Assembly (NCBI GenBank): GCA_903928285.1
Contig: CAIYQH010000248.1
Span: forward strand, 1 to 8,683
Length of the DNA stretch: 8,683 nucleotides
From: an uncultured Bacteroidales bacterium
Lineage (GTDB): Bacteria > Bacteroidota > Bacteroidia > Bacteroidales > FEN-979
Direction of reading: 5' to 3'
Shown here: positions 1 to 7,719 of the stretch, one piece after another
How the letters are laid out: each line of letters opens with the position of its first letter
Numbering within the stretch: position 1 is the first letter of the stretch
Translations under genes and position numbers: made by a program
Notes under the pieces: generated by a model
Database searches by the model: none
What the model was told of the DNA's origin: nothing
What the model saw: only the letters and a program-made list of their open reading frames with translations

Positions 1-293
1 CCAACAGCTCTTTTCCTTCCGGACATTCAACGGTTGCCTTTGCGATGGCTACAGTGGTTGCCACCTCGTACAGCAAGACGATATGGGTACCCATTCTTTG
101 TTTTTCTCTTGCCGGCCTCACCGCTGCCTCACGGGTATACCAGAACGATCACTGGTTTTCAGATGTGTTTGTAGGATCAGCGCTGGGATTTGCCATCGGG
201 AGAACCATCATGAATAATCACCTTAAAAAGATAAAGGTGCTCCCGGTAAGTCATGTAGGAGCTGGCGTGACACTGATTTACCACCTGGATTAA
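1..293 (+). CDS. PAP2-family (type 2 phosphatidic acid phosphatase) membrane phosphatase, 3' part only
   Basis: The gene runs in from the left edge; the frame is open from base 3, giving about 96 residues before the TAA stop. Two of the three PAP2 active-site blocks are visible: the middle block Ser-Phe-Pro-Ser-Gly-His at bases 9-26, and the last block Ser-Arg-x5-His-x3-Asp starting at base 129, where His is the expected nucleophile and Asp its partner. A hydrophobic stretch separates them and another follows, as in integral membrane members. The family removes phosphate from lipid phosphates such as undecaprenyl pyrophosphate, phosphatidate or lipid A; the substrate cannot be told here. The first block (Lys-x6-Arg-Pro) lies outside the window. 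The ATG at 45 is internal, because the PSGH motif lies upstream of it in frame. The next gene starts 159 bases downstream on the same strand. Confidence 0.9.
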   Translation, partial: NSSFPSGHSTVAFAMATVVATSYSKTIWVPILCFSLAGLTAASRVYQNDHWFSDVFVGSALGFAIGRTIMNNHLKKIKVLPVSHVGAGVTLIYHLD

Positions 294-452
294 CCACCGG
301 CAAACCCCTTCCCGGGTTGAATTTACTTCTAAGGAAAAGTGATAGAATTATATCCGGTTCGCGCTGATGCGTAAAATCAACCTGTTATGATGAAATGTGA
401 ATAGGGAGCCAGATGATAATTTCTCTTTTACACCGGGCAACCATTAAGGAAA

Positions 453-1544
453 ATGAGTGTCTGCCGGATACTAATTTTACTGCCAATGAAACCCATACAT
501 CATCATCTTCCGGATCCTGAATCGGGTGCAAAAAAATATTTGAAACGGTTCAGGAACATGGTGATCGTGTTTTCAGGGATCATCCTTATCCTTTCAGCAA
601 CCAATGTATTCCTCTATATTAAGGCTTCGCGGGCCACAAAACAGGCGAACATCCAGCATTTCACCAGCAGTCCGTGTTCCCTGGCCATCATCCGGCTCGC
701 CGATGCTCATGATAAATACACACGCCCGCTGCTTCTTGCCGAATCGGAATCGGAATCGGAAGCTTTCTCATCCCTTAAGGCGGATATTGCCGGGTACATC
801 GAGCAAGCACAAAATTCAGGAAAGATAACCTCCGCGTCGGTTTATGTGAAGGATATGAATTCCGGCTTCTGGACAAGCATGTTCGGGAAGAGAGATTACC
901 ATCCCGGAAGTCTCATGAAGGTGCCTATCCTGATGTATTACCTGAAACAGGAGGAAATCCACCCGGGAACATTAAAAAAGGAGTTCGTGTATCAGGGGGC
1001 AAAAATCAATTTCCCGACACAGAAATATAAAGGCGATTCGATCCTCCCCGGACGGAAGTATTCAGTTGCCAGACTCCTCAGGTATATGATCGATGAATCG
1101 GACAATAACGCCACCTATTTGCTGAATACCCATATGGACACAAACCAATACCGGGAGTTTTTCAAGGATGTTGACATTCCATACTATGAACCTGCCGATT
1201 TACTCTATTCCATTTCGCCGTTACAGTATTCGAAGTTTCTACGGTTATTTTACAACGCAACCTATGTCAATGAGGAACTTTCGGAATACGGATTGAAACT
1301 TCTGACGGAGAGCAGTTTCAGGGAAGGGATCGTGAAAGAACTGCCCGAAGGCACCGTCGTTGCCCATAAATTCGGAGAGAGAGGCATTAACGAATCGATG
1401 GACTTTTCAGAATCAGCCATCGTCTATGCCCATAATTCACCCTATATCCTCACCATCATGACCCGAGGGAACCATATTGAAAAACAGACAGAATTCGTCA
1501 GCGGGATCTCGGCTATGATATACAAACGGTTAGGAGGAAAATGA
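453..1544 (+). CDS. Membrane-anchored serine hydrolase, class A beta-lactamase-like fold
   Basis: This 363-residue protein has a basic N-terminus, one membrane segment at about 36-56 and a C-terminal domain that should lie in the periplasm. The domain carries the penicillin-recognising serine hydrolase signature: Ser153-Leu-Met-Lys156 (SxxK nucleophile), Ser216-Asp-Asn218 (SDN) and Lys306-Phe-Gly308 in the place of KTG. Their spacing (63 and 90 residues) fits class A enzymes. Glu246-Pro247 could match the omega-loop Glu166-Pro167, but the Asn170 equivalent is absent, so true beta-lactam hydrolysis is doubtful. It may be a lactamase relative acting on peptidoglycan or another ester or amide. 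A linker at 97-103 alternates Glu and Ser, encoded by three GAATCG hexamers. The start at 453 has AAGGA only two bases upstream; Met12 at 486 is an alternative that keeps the membrane segment. An in-frame stop at 417-419 limits any upstream extension. Confidence 0.85.
   Translation: MSVCRILILLPMKPIHHHLPDPESGAKKYLKRFRNMVIVFSGIILILSATNVFLYIKASRATKQANIQHFTSSPCSLAIIRLADAHDKYTRPLLLAESESESEAFSSLKADIAGYIEQAQNSGKITSASVYVKDMNSGFWTSMFGKRDYHPGSLMKVPILMYYLKQEEIHPGTLKKEFVYQGAKINFPTQKYKGDSILPGRKYSVARLLRYMIDESDNNATYLLNTHMDTNQYREFFKDVDIPYYEPADLLYSISPLQYSKFLRLFYNATYVNEELSEYGLKLLTESSFREGIVKELPEGTVVAHKFGERGINESMDFSESAIVYAHNSPYILTIMTRGNHIEKQTEFVSGISAMIYKRLGGK
741..758 (+). repeat. Three tandem GAATCG hexamers inside the serine hydrolase gene
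   Basis: GAATCG occurs three times in a row, in frame, encoding Glu-Ser three times in the linker between the membrane anchor and the catalytic domain. Gain or loss of a copy would change linker length without shifting the frame. Confidence 0.75.
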
Positions 1545-1547
1545 CCC

Positions 1548-1576
1548 GCATGCTTGTTCATGCTGATCCTGTTTTT
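1548..1576. terminator. Weak candidate terminator between converging genes
   Basis: GCATG (1548-1552) and CATGC (1559-1563) form a 5-bp stem with a 6-base loop, just after the hydrolase stop and before the mgtA stop on the opposite strand. A T5 run follows at 1572-1576 on the plus strand, and a shorter T4 follows the stem on the minus strand. The stem is short and the T-run is eight bases away, so this is only a plausible shared terminator. Confidence 0.2.
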
Positions 1577-1592
1577 GAATCCTCAGCAAGCC

Positions 1593-4151
1593 CTAAAACT
1601 TGACTTTCCTGTAGAAAATATGCTTGGTTATCTCTGCTGCTGCAATATAGAAAATTACGATCAGCAGCAACAGCAGGTAGGTGGTAAAACTGAGCGGTGT
1701 GAACCCGAACAGCGTTGCCAGGGGAGTGAAGGGCAGGACGATGGTCAGCACGGCTATGGTCAACGTAGCAATCAACAGGTATTTCCCGGGCAGGCTTTTA
1801 AAAAAGGGTTTCCTGCTGCGGATCACCAGGACGATCATCGAGGCGGAGATAACAGATTCAATGAACCAACCGGTTCTGAACTGACCTTCATTGGCCCGCA
1901 GGACAAGTAATAGCAAGCCAAATGTCAGGTAATCGAACAGGGAGCTTACCAATCCGAAAGTAATCATAAATTTGCGGATGGCCTTGATATCCCAGCGTCT
2001 TGGATAGTTGACCATCTCCTCATCAACACGGTCGGTGGCAATGGTCATTTCCGGGAAGTCGGTCATCAGGTTGGTAAGCAGAATCTGCTTTGGCAGCAAT
2101 GGCAGGAACGGTATAAACAGCGATATTCCCGCCATACTGAACATATTTCCGAAGTTGGCGCTGGTGGCCATAAAAACATATTTCAGCGTGTTGGCAAAGG
2201 TAGTACGGCCTTCACGCACTCCCTCCACCAAAACGCTCAGATCCTTTTCGAGCAGCACGATATCGGCAGCATCCTTGGCGACATCGGCAGCCGTATCGAC
2301 CGAAATGCCCACATCAGCTGCGTGAAGCGCCGAGGCGTCGTTGATGCCATCGCCCATATAACTCACCACATTCCCTGCCTTTCGCATCGCGATGATGATA
2401 CGTTCCTTCTGGTTGGGCTCAATTTCGGCGAATACATCAACCGACCCGACTTTCCGGAGCAGCGCCCCGTCGCTCATTTGCCGGAGTTCGGGGCCTGTTA
2501 TGATGTTGTTATCCGACAGTCCCATTTTTTTACTCAGGCTGTAGGCGACGAGATGATTGTCGCCGGTGATGATTTTCAGGGAAACGCCAAGTTTTTTCAG
2601 TGAGGAGATGGTCTCCAGGATATTGGGCTTGGGCGGATCAAACAGGGTCAGAAAGCCCAGGAAGGTCATTCCCGTTTCATCGGTTTTATGGATTGGTGTA
2701 TCTGGCGCTGTCTTTTTATAGGCGATCCCCAGCGTCCTGAATCCTTGGTTGCTGAATTCTACAAAATGTTGCTGTATCTTTGGCTGCATGGGTGTAATAT
2801 CGGTAACGCTGCCATCTGCGTTTTCAACAGTATCGCATACTTCGAGAATATTGGAGAGGGCCCCTTTGGTGACAATGAGATGCTGATCGTCGTGGGATAC
2901 CACAATACTCAGGCGTTTACGGAGGAAATCGTAGGGAATTTCATCCAGTTTACAATAACCGGCGTGGTCAATCGCACGATGGCTGAGGATCGCCGCATCA
3001 ATGGGGTTTGTAAAGCCGGTTTCATAAAATGCATTGAGCCAGGCAAACAGAAAGGCTTTGTCGCTGTTGCCGCCATCCACGTTCAGCGCCGATTCAACCT
3101 GTACGTTACCTTCGGTGAGGGTGCCGGTCTTATCGGAACAGATGATGTTCATACTTCCGAAATTTTCAATGGAGGCGAGTCGCTTAACAATCACCTTCTT
3201 CTGCGCCATCTTCTTGGCTCCGTGAGCAAGGTTGATGCTGATAATGGCCGGCAATAGCTGAGGAGTTAACCCCACAGCAAGAGCCAGCGAAAACAGGAAT
3301 GCCTCTAGAACCGGCCGGTGCAGGTAAACGTTGATGCCGAAGATCATAACCACCAGCACCAGGGTCACCTCTCCGAGGAAATAGCCGAACCTGCGGATTC
3401 CATGTTCAAAATCGGTTTCCGGGGATTTGAGTCTCAGCCGCTCTGAAACCTTCCCAAACTCTGTGTTTTTGCCGGTAAGAGCCACCAGGGCTTTTGCAGT
3501 TCCGCTGACAACATGCGTGCCCATCCAGACTGTGTTTGATCGTTGGGCAAGGGCAGTTTCGGTTGGTAACACTGAAACCATTTTTTCGACAGGATAGGTT
3601 TCACCGGTCAGCATCGCTTCGTCAACAAAAAGATCCTTCGCCTCCAGCAGGAGACAGTCGCCAGGTACAATATCACCGGCGTTGAGGATCACGATATCGC
3701 CGGGAACGATGTTTTCGACAGGGATTTCCAGCTCTTTCCCGTCGCGAAGAACGGCAGCCTTAATCTGTACGATGGCCAGCAGTTTTGCTACGGCATTCGT
3801 AGCGCTGTGTTCCTGCCAGAACCCAAGGAGCCCGCTGATGATAACAATGATCAGGATAATTGAGGCATCGACCAGGTTGTGCAGTAAAAACGACAAGCCT
3901 GTCGCAAGAAGGAGGATAAGGATAATGGGACTTTTAAACTGGGCAACCAGCAGGGTGAAAATATCCGATTTTTTTTGCGGTTTAAGCCTGTTTGCCCCGT
4001 ATAAAACAAACCTTTTTCCTGCCGCATTTGAGGTGAGTCCACCTGTATCCGCATGCAGGCTGTCAAGCAGGCTGGTAACTGAAAAACTCCAGAAGGGTTG
4101 AGGGTTCTGTTCCATAAAATAATTTATTGAGAATGATCCCTTTCGGGTCAT
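1593..4151 (-). CDS. mgtA: Magnesium-translocating P-type ATPase (MgtA-like, type III)
   Basis: The 852-residue protein has the full P-type ATPase order: N-terminal cation ATPase region (about 15-75), paired membrane helices near 68-112, actuator Thr-Gly-Glu-Thr at 182-185, helices near 255-308 with Leu-Thr-Pro-Gln at 295-298, phosphorylation motif Asp340-Lys-Thr-Gly-Thr344, hinge Thr-Gly-Asp-Asn at 529-532, and Gly-Asp-Gly-Ile-Asn-Asp at 600-605. Six further helices lie at about 655-845. Length and C-terminal helix count fit the MgtA/MgtB group, which uses ATP to bring Mg2+ into the cell. The M6 region has Asn-Leu-Met-Thr-Asp-Phe-Pro rather than the Tyr-Asp form I recall from enterobacterial MgtA, so the exact cation is less certain. 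Met13 (base 4115) is probably the real start: relatives begin a few residues before Phe-Trp-Ser, which is at 20-22 here. It follows macB by 32 bases and could share its transcript. Confidence 0.88.
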   Translation of the reverse strand: MTRKGSFSINYFMEQNPQPFWSFSVTSLLDSLHADTGGLTSNAAGKRFVLYGANRLKPQKKSDIFTLLVAQFKSPIILILLLATGLSFLLHNLVDASIILIIVIISGLLGFWQEHSATNAVAKLLAIVQIKAAVLRDGKELEIPVENIVPGDIVILNAGDIVPGDCLLLEAKDLFVDEAMLTGETYPVEKMVSVLPTETALAQRSNTVWMGTHVVSGTAKALVALTGKNTEFGKVSERLRLKSPETDFEHGIRRFGYFLGEVTLVLVVMIFGINVYLHRPVLEAFLFSLALAVGLTPQLLPAIISINLAHGAKKMAQKKVIVKRLASIENFGSMNIICSDKTGTLTEGNVQVESALNVDGGNSDKAFLFAWLNAFYETGFTNPIDAAILSHRAIDHAGYCKLDEIPYDFLRKRLSIVVSHDDQHLIVTKGALSNILEVCDTVENADGSVTDITPMQPKIQQHFVEFSNQGFRTLGIAYKKTAPDTPIHKTDETGMTFLGFLTLFDPPKPNILETISSLKKLGVSLKIITGDNHLVAYSLSKKMGLSDNNIITGPELRQMSDGALLRKVGSVDVFAEIEPNQKERIIIAMRKAGNVVSYMGDGINDASALHAADVGISVDTAADVAKDAADIVLLEKDLSVLVEGVREGRTTFANTLKYVFMATSANFGNMFSMAGISLFIPFLPLLPKQILLTNLMTDFPEMTIATDRVDEEMVNYPRRWDIKAIRKFMITFGLVSSLFDYLTFGLLLLVLRANEGQFRTGWFIESVISASMIVLVIRSRKPFFKSLPGKYLLIATLTIAVLTIVLPFTPLATLFGFTPLSFTTYLLLLLIVIFYIAAAEITKHIFYRKVKF

Positions 4152-4152
4152 T

Positions 4153-4161
4153 GTAAAGATA
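4153..4161 (-). promoter_or_regulatory. Possible Bacteroidota -7 promoter element before mgtA
   Basis: Read on the minus strand this is TATCTTTAC, which matches five of the six fixed positions of the Bacteroidota -7 element TAnnTTTG. It lies between the macB stop and mgtA. No convincing -33 TTG is found at the expected distance. If used, transcription would start at or beyond the first ATG (4151) and favour Met13 (4115) as the translation start. Confidence 0.2.
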
Positions 4162-4183
4162 AGAAAAAAAATGGAATCTAAGT

Positions 4184-6127
4184 CTAATCACGAGCCAGCG
4201 CATCTATCGGATCTAGTTGCGCCGCCTTTCGTGCGGGAAGGTAGCCAAATATGATACCGGTCAGGAATGCAAACCCGAAAGCAACCACAATGGGAGCTGC
4301 GGTGAAAATCACACTCCATCCGGCAAGAACTGCAATGGCCAAACCGCTTCCGATTCCGACGAAAACACCTGCAATTCCTCCGAAAAAGCAAACCATGACA
4401 GCCTCAACGAGGAACTGGAACAGGACGTCGAACCCCCGCGCACCAATCGCCATCCGGATACCGATTTCCCGGGTTCTTTCGGTAACCGAAACCAGCATGA
4501 TGTTCATCACGCCTATTCCTCCAACGATGAGAGAGATCACGGCAATAGCTGCAAGCAGATAGGTCAGCGTATTCTGGGTTTCATTGGCAGTTGCAATGGT
4601 ATCTGCCATATTCCGGATATTGAAATCCTCCTTGCCATGTCGTTTGAGCAGCAGCGATTGTAAACCTTTCTGGACGGCGGCCATGTCGGCGCCTGGCTTT
4701 ACCCTGATCACGAAGTGGTTGAAAAAACGTTGTCCGAAAATTCGGGCGCCAGCGGTTGTATAGGGAAGCCAGACAGAGTTATCGAGATCGTCTCCTCGTG
4801 CAGTGGATCCTTTTGGACTCAGCATACCAATGACCAGGAAGGGAGCCGTACCTATGAGGATGTATTGGCCAAGCGGATCCAGCGTGCCGTGGAACAGGTT
4901 TGTGGCAACCGTCTGTCCGATGACCACCACCTGAGCGTAACGCCTTACATGTTCGGCTGTGAAAAACACGCCTGACTGGACCGGCCAGTCGTGGACCTTG
5001 GAAAAATCCTCACCCGTACCAACCACCGTGACGGTCAGGTCCTCGTTGCCGAATCGCAGCAACGAAGATAACTCGGTTTCAGGAATAGACATTGCCACCC
5101 CCTGCACCAGTGCGATGGATGGTAAATCTTCAGGCAGGAAACTGGTCACAATTTGTCCCGACGCGCGAACATTTCTCGGACCCCGTCCTACGGTCAGCAG
5201 GTCAGTGCCCATTGCCTGGATACGCTCAAGAACCTCCTGTTTTGCACCGTTACCGATCGCCATCAGGGCCACCACCGAGGCGACACCGATCACGATGCCA
5301 AGCATGGTCAGTGCTGTTCGCATCCGGTTGTTTACCAGCGAGCGTAAGGCCATTTTCAATGCCTCTCCAAGCACGGCAACCCCCTGTTTGGCTGCCATTA
5401 CCGGTTGTACGGCAGGGGAGGATGGGCTTCCTGTTACTGGCTGCAGATCGTCAGAGGTGATACATCCGTCAGCAATACGTACGATCCGGTGAGCATAGCC
5501 GGCAATGTCGCTGTCGTGGGTCACTACGATGATCGTGTGCCCCTGCCTGTTCAGCTTTTCCAAAATGGCCATAACTTCTTTGCCACCGTTTGTGTCGAGT
5601 GCCCCTGTCGGTTCATCGGCAAGGATTACCGGTCCGCCGTTCATCAGCGCACGGGCGATACTGACCCGTTGTTGCTGACCTCCTGAAAGCTGGTTGGGAT
5701 GGTGACCTAACCTGTCGCCCAGCCCGAGATCCGTTAAAAGTTTACGGGCACGTTCTTCCCGGGGAGCCTTCTCCGTCCCGCGGTAAACAGCCGGGACCTC
5801 GGTATTTTCAACGGCGCTAAGGTCCGACATGAGGTTATAACGCTGGAAGATGAAGCCGAAAGTGTCGCGCCGGAGCGCTGCAAGCGAATCGCCAGAAAGT
5901 GCTGAAACATTTACTCCCCTGATACAATAATTGCCTGTTGTGGGTTTGTCGAGACAACCGATGATATTCATCAACGTCGATTTCCCCGATCCCGAAGCGC
6001 CCATTATCGCCACGAATTCTCCGCTTTGAATTTCAAGGGTAACCTCCTTCAGTACCGTCAGTGGCTCTCCCCCGGAAGTATAGGTGCGGGTAACTCCCAT
6101 CAGGCTGAGAAGGGGTGAACCGGTCAT
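4184..6127 (-). CDS. macB: MacB-like ABC transporter, fused ATPase and permease
   Basis: The 647-residue protein joins an N-terminal ATPase to a four-helix permease, the MacB layout and about the usual MacB length. In the ATPase: Walker A Gly43 to Thr51 (Ser-Gly-Ser-Gly-Lys-Ser core), Q-loop Gln95, signature Leu-Ser-Gly-Gly-Gln at 147-151, Walker B ending Asp171-Glu172, and His204. A linker at 225-250 leads to helix 1 (about 270-291), a large periplasmic domain (about 292-515), and helices near 520-545, 575-600 and 608-628. The stretch from 535 to 565, with Glu-Arg-Thr-Arg-Glu-Ile-Gly-Ile-Arg, is the FtsX/MacB permease hallmark. MacB works by mechanotransmission, driving export of periplasmic substrates (macrolides, peptides, toxins or haem-like molecules in studied cases) through MacA and TolC. 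The substrate here is unknown. Its ATG overlaps the macA stop (ATGA), so translation is probably coupled. Confidence 0.93.
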   Translation of the reverse strand: MTGSPLLSLMGVTRTYTSGGEPLTVLKEVTLEIQSGEFVAIMGASGSGKSTLMNIIGCLDKPTTGNYCIRGVNVSALSGDSLAALRRDTFGFIFQRYNLMSDLSAVENTEVPAVYRGTEKAPREERARKLLTDLGLGDRLGHHPNQLSGGQQQRVSIARALMNGGPVILADEPTGALDTNGGKEVMAILEKLNRQGHTIIVVTHDSDIAGYAHRIVRIADGCITSDDLQPVTGSPSSPAVQPVMAAKQGVAVLGEALKMALRSLVNNRMRTALTMLGIVIGVASVVALMAIGNGAKQEVLERIQAMGTDLLTVGRGPRNVRASGQIVTSFLPEDLPSIALVQGVAMSIPETELSSLLRFGNEDLTVTVVGTGEDFSKVHDWPVQSGVFFTAEHVRRYAQVVVIGQTVATNLFHGTLDPLGQYILIGTAPFLVIGMLSPKGSTARGDDLDNSVWLPYTTAGARIFGQRFFNHFVIRVKPGADMAAVQKGLQSLLLKRHGKEDFNIRNMADTIATANETQNTLTYLLAAIAVISLIVGGIGVMNIMLVSVTERTREIGIRMAIGARGFDVLFQFLVEAVMVCFFGGIAGVFVGIGSGLAIAVLAGWSVIFTAAPIVVAFGFAFLTGIIFGYLPARKAAQLDPIDALARD

Positions 6128-7380
6128 AGACCTTTGCCTGAACTCAATGCGCTTTTTGCAGTGCTTTTTGCCTTGTTTTCACTGATAACAACCAACTCGT
6201 TTTCTTTCAGGCCTGTGATAACCTCTGTCGAGATCTCCCCCTTGATACCGATCCTGATTGACCTCGCTTCGATGGTGCCGTCGGGCTTCTGCACTTTTAC
6301 GGTCAGCGATGAATTTTCATGTGCATTACCTACTGCAGCAGTGGGTATAATCAAAACCCCCTTTACCTGTGCCAGTACGATGAAGACTTGTGCCGTCATC
6401 TGGATATACAATTCCCTTTTGGGATTGGGAATGTCGAAAAGCACATCATAGAATACTACATTATTGATCAGTTCCGGGGTTGGCAGAATCTGCCTGATTG
6501 TGCCATTCCATCGCCTGCTCTGCCCAAGGACTGTAAAATACACCTGTTGTCCTGTTTCAACACGATCGATGTCGGCTTCAGAAACCTGCGCCCATATTGT
6601 TACCGTCTTCAGATCGGCAATGCGAAGGATATTGGGGGCCGACTGGTTTGCATTCAGTGTTTGACCCTCCAGCATATTGATGGAGACGACCTCCCCGGCC
6701 ATGGATGCAGTGATTTTTGTATATCCCAGGTTGGCTTTGGCAGTATTCACCGATGCCGCGGCCTGTTTCATCTGTGCGGAAAGCGATGCGGCATCGGCTG
6801 ATGCAACATCAAACGCTGCCTGGGTGATATCCCGTTCATTTGCCGAAATAACCTTCTCCGAAAAAAGCTCATCATTACGCATGCGCTGTACCCGGGCGAG
6901 TTCGAGTTGCGCCCCTTTCAGGGAATGCTGCGATGTCATGTTCTCGAGTGTGGCATTGGCTGCCGTGAGGGCAGTTGTTGCCAGAACCGGGTCAATCTCA
7001 GCCAGCAACTGTCCCTCCTCAACCTGATCGCCCCGCTTGACTTTCAGCGATTTAAGTTTTCCAGAGGTTTGAGCGCCAACGTCTACATATTTAAGTGGCT
7101 GTATTATTCCGGCAGCGATCACGTTGTTTTCCAGGTCCCCCTTTACAACAACAGCGGTTTTAAACAATACTTCAGGTTTTGCAATAACCTTGGTATAGGT
7201 AAGCACAGCACCAGAGCATACCAGGATGGCACCCAGTATCCAGAGGCCTTTCCGTCTGATAAAGTGTCTGAACCGACCGGGATTGCCCTGCCGGGGAGGA
7301 TTGACGATAATATCGCCGGCCGCCGGTGTCCCGGTTTCCGGTTTGATTTTATTTAACTCCATTTTCGTGGTTTCTGACAT
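6124..7380 (-). CDS. macA: MacA-like periplasmic adaptor (HlyD/RND membrane fusion protein)
   Basis: This 418-residue adaptor has a cytoplasmic N-terminus of about 45 residues, one membrane helix (about 46-66), a first lipoyl half (about 91-131), an alpha-hairpin (about 132-217), a second lipoyl half (about 218-258), a beta-barrel (about 258-340) and a membrane-proximal domain (about 340-400). The hairpin tip shows Arg168-x3-Leu172-x6-Ser179, matching the RLS motif with which adaptors dock on TolC-type channels. It should link MacB to an outer-membrane channel. The start at 7380 has no Shine-Dalgarno but a purine-poor, A/T-rich leader; Met7 is an alternative. Cys55 lies in the membrane helix and is not in a lipoprotein signal. 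It is the first gene of the leftward group, after a 425-base gap, and no TolC gene precedes it. Confidence 0.92.
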   Translation of the reverse strand: MSETTKMELNKIKPETGTPAAGDIIVNPPRQGNPGRFRHFIRRKGLWILGAILVCSGAVLTYTKVIAKPEVLFKTAVVVKGDLENNVIAAGIIQPLKYVDVGAQTSGKLKSLKVKRGDQVEEGQLLAEIDPVLATTALTAANATLENMTSQHSLKGAQLELARVQRMRNDELFSEKVISANERDITQAAFDVASADAASLSAQMKQAAASVNTAKANLGYTKITASMAGEVVSINMLEGQTLNANQSAPNILRIADLKTVTIWAQVSEADIDRVETGQQVYFTVLGQSRRWNGTIRQILPTPELINNVVFYDVLFDIPNPKRELYIQMTAQVFIVLAQVKGVLIIPTAAVGNAHENSSLTVKVQKPDGTIEARSIRIGIKGEISTEVITGLKENELVVISENKAKSTAKSALSSGKGL

Positions 7381-7579
7381 TAAGTTTATGTTTGCACGGA
7401 TACATTTTCTTTCAAACTGGTTCTCCGGATTTCACCACAACGAGGGTATTCCGAAGGAGAGAATTAAAATTCCTATCCTTATCGTGCCGGGCCTCATTGT
7501 GCTTTATTTTTTTTAACTCCGCTACAAAAACAAAACAGAATCCTGTATTACCATTCGCCATTGAAACCAATTGAGCAAT

Positions 7580-7603
7580 GATTTGCTGTTTTTTCTGCAA
7601 ATC
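7580..7603. repeat. Perfect 7-bp inverted repeat upstream of macA
   Basis: GATTTGC at 7580-7586 is mirrored by GCAAATC at 7597-7603 with a 10-base T-rich spacer. It could be a dimeric regulator site or an RNA hairpin in the macA leader, about 200 bases before the start codon. It overlaps the candidate -7 element at 7597-7605. Confidence 0.45.
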
Positions 7604-7686
7604 TGTAAACCATTATGCCGCAATGAAGACAGGATTACATCCACGAATATCGTTCAGACAACCATTTTACCATTTCAACTTATCCG

Positions 7687-7719
7687 TGCTCCTCTAAGCC
7701 TCCTCTAAGCCTTCTCTAA
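7687..7719 (-). repeat. Three tandem 11-bp direct repeats, possible response-regulator operator
   Basis: Read on the minus strand, the copies are TTAGAGAAGGC (7719-7709), TTAGAGGAGGC (7708-7698) and TTAGAGGAGCA (7697-7687). Neighbouring copies differ at only one and two positions. An 11-bp period puts each TTAGAG half-site on the same helix face, the pattern recognised by OmpR/PhoB-type response regulators; the CTTAGA-N5-CTTAGA spacing recalls the PmrA box. The repeats are seen directly; the regulator is inferred. They lie about 307 bases upstream of macA, with no other gene between. Confidence 0.6.

Noticed and set aside
303..318. Terminator after the PAP2 gene
   Set aside because: AACCC/GGGTT makes a 5-bp stem with a 6-base loop but no T-run follows, so it is too weak to call.
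1554..1910. Plus-strand frame of 118 codons over the mgtA 3' end
   Set aside because: It is the reverse of membrane-helix codons; the Gln-rich run comes from Leu-rich mgtA sequence on the other strand.
2688..3257. Plus-strand frame of 189 codons inside mgtA
   Set aside because: Opposite-strand shadow of conserved P-type ATPase motifs; the product matches no family.
4152..4183. Mg2+-sensing riboswitch or leader before mgtA
   Set aside because: Only 32 bases separate macB and mgtA (68 with the later start), too few for an M-box type leader, and no hairpin series is visible.
4959..5492. Plus-strand frame of 177 codons inside macB
   Set aside because: Opposite-strand shadow of a clear ABC transporter gene; the product is a compositionally odd Ser/Thr-rich string.
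7412..7600. 62-codon minus-strand frame between the 11-bp repeats and macA
   Set aside because: No recognisable domain, no Shine-Dalgarno, and its 5' end sits in the inverted repeat at 7580-7603. It looks like chance, though a small gene cannot be excluded without conservation data.
7687..7719. CRISPR-like array
   Set aside because: The repeats are 11 bp and directly adjacent with no spacers, and no cas gene is present.
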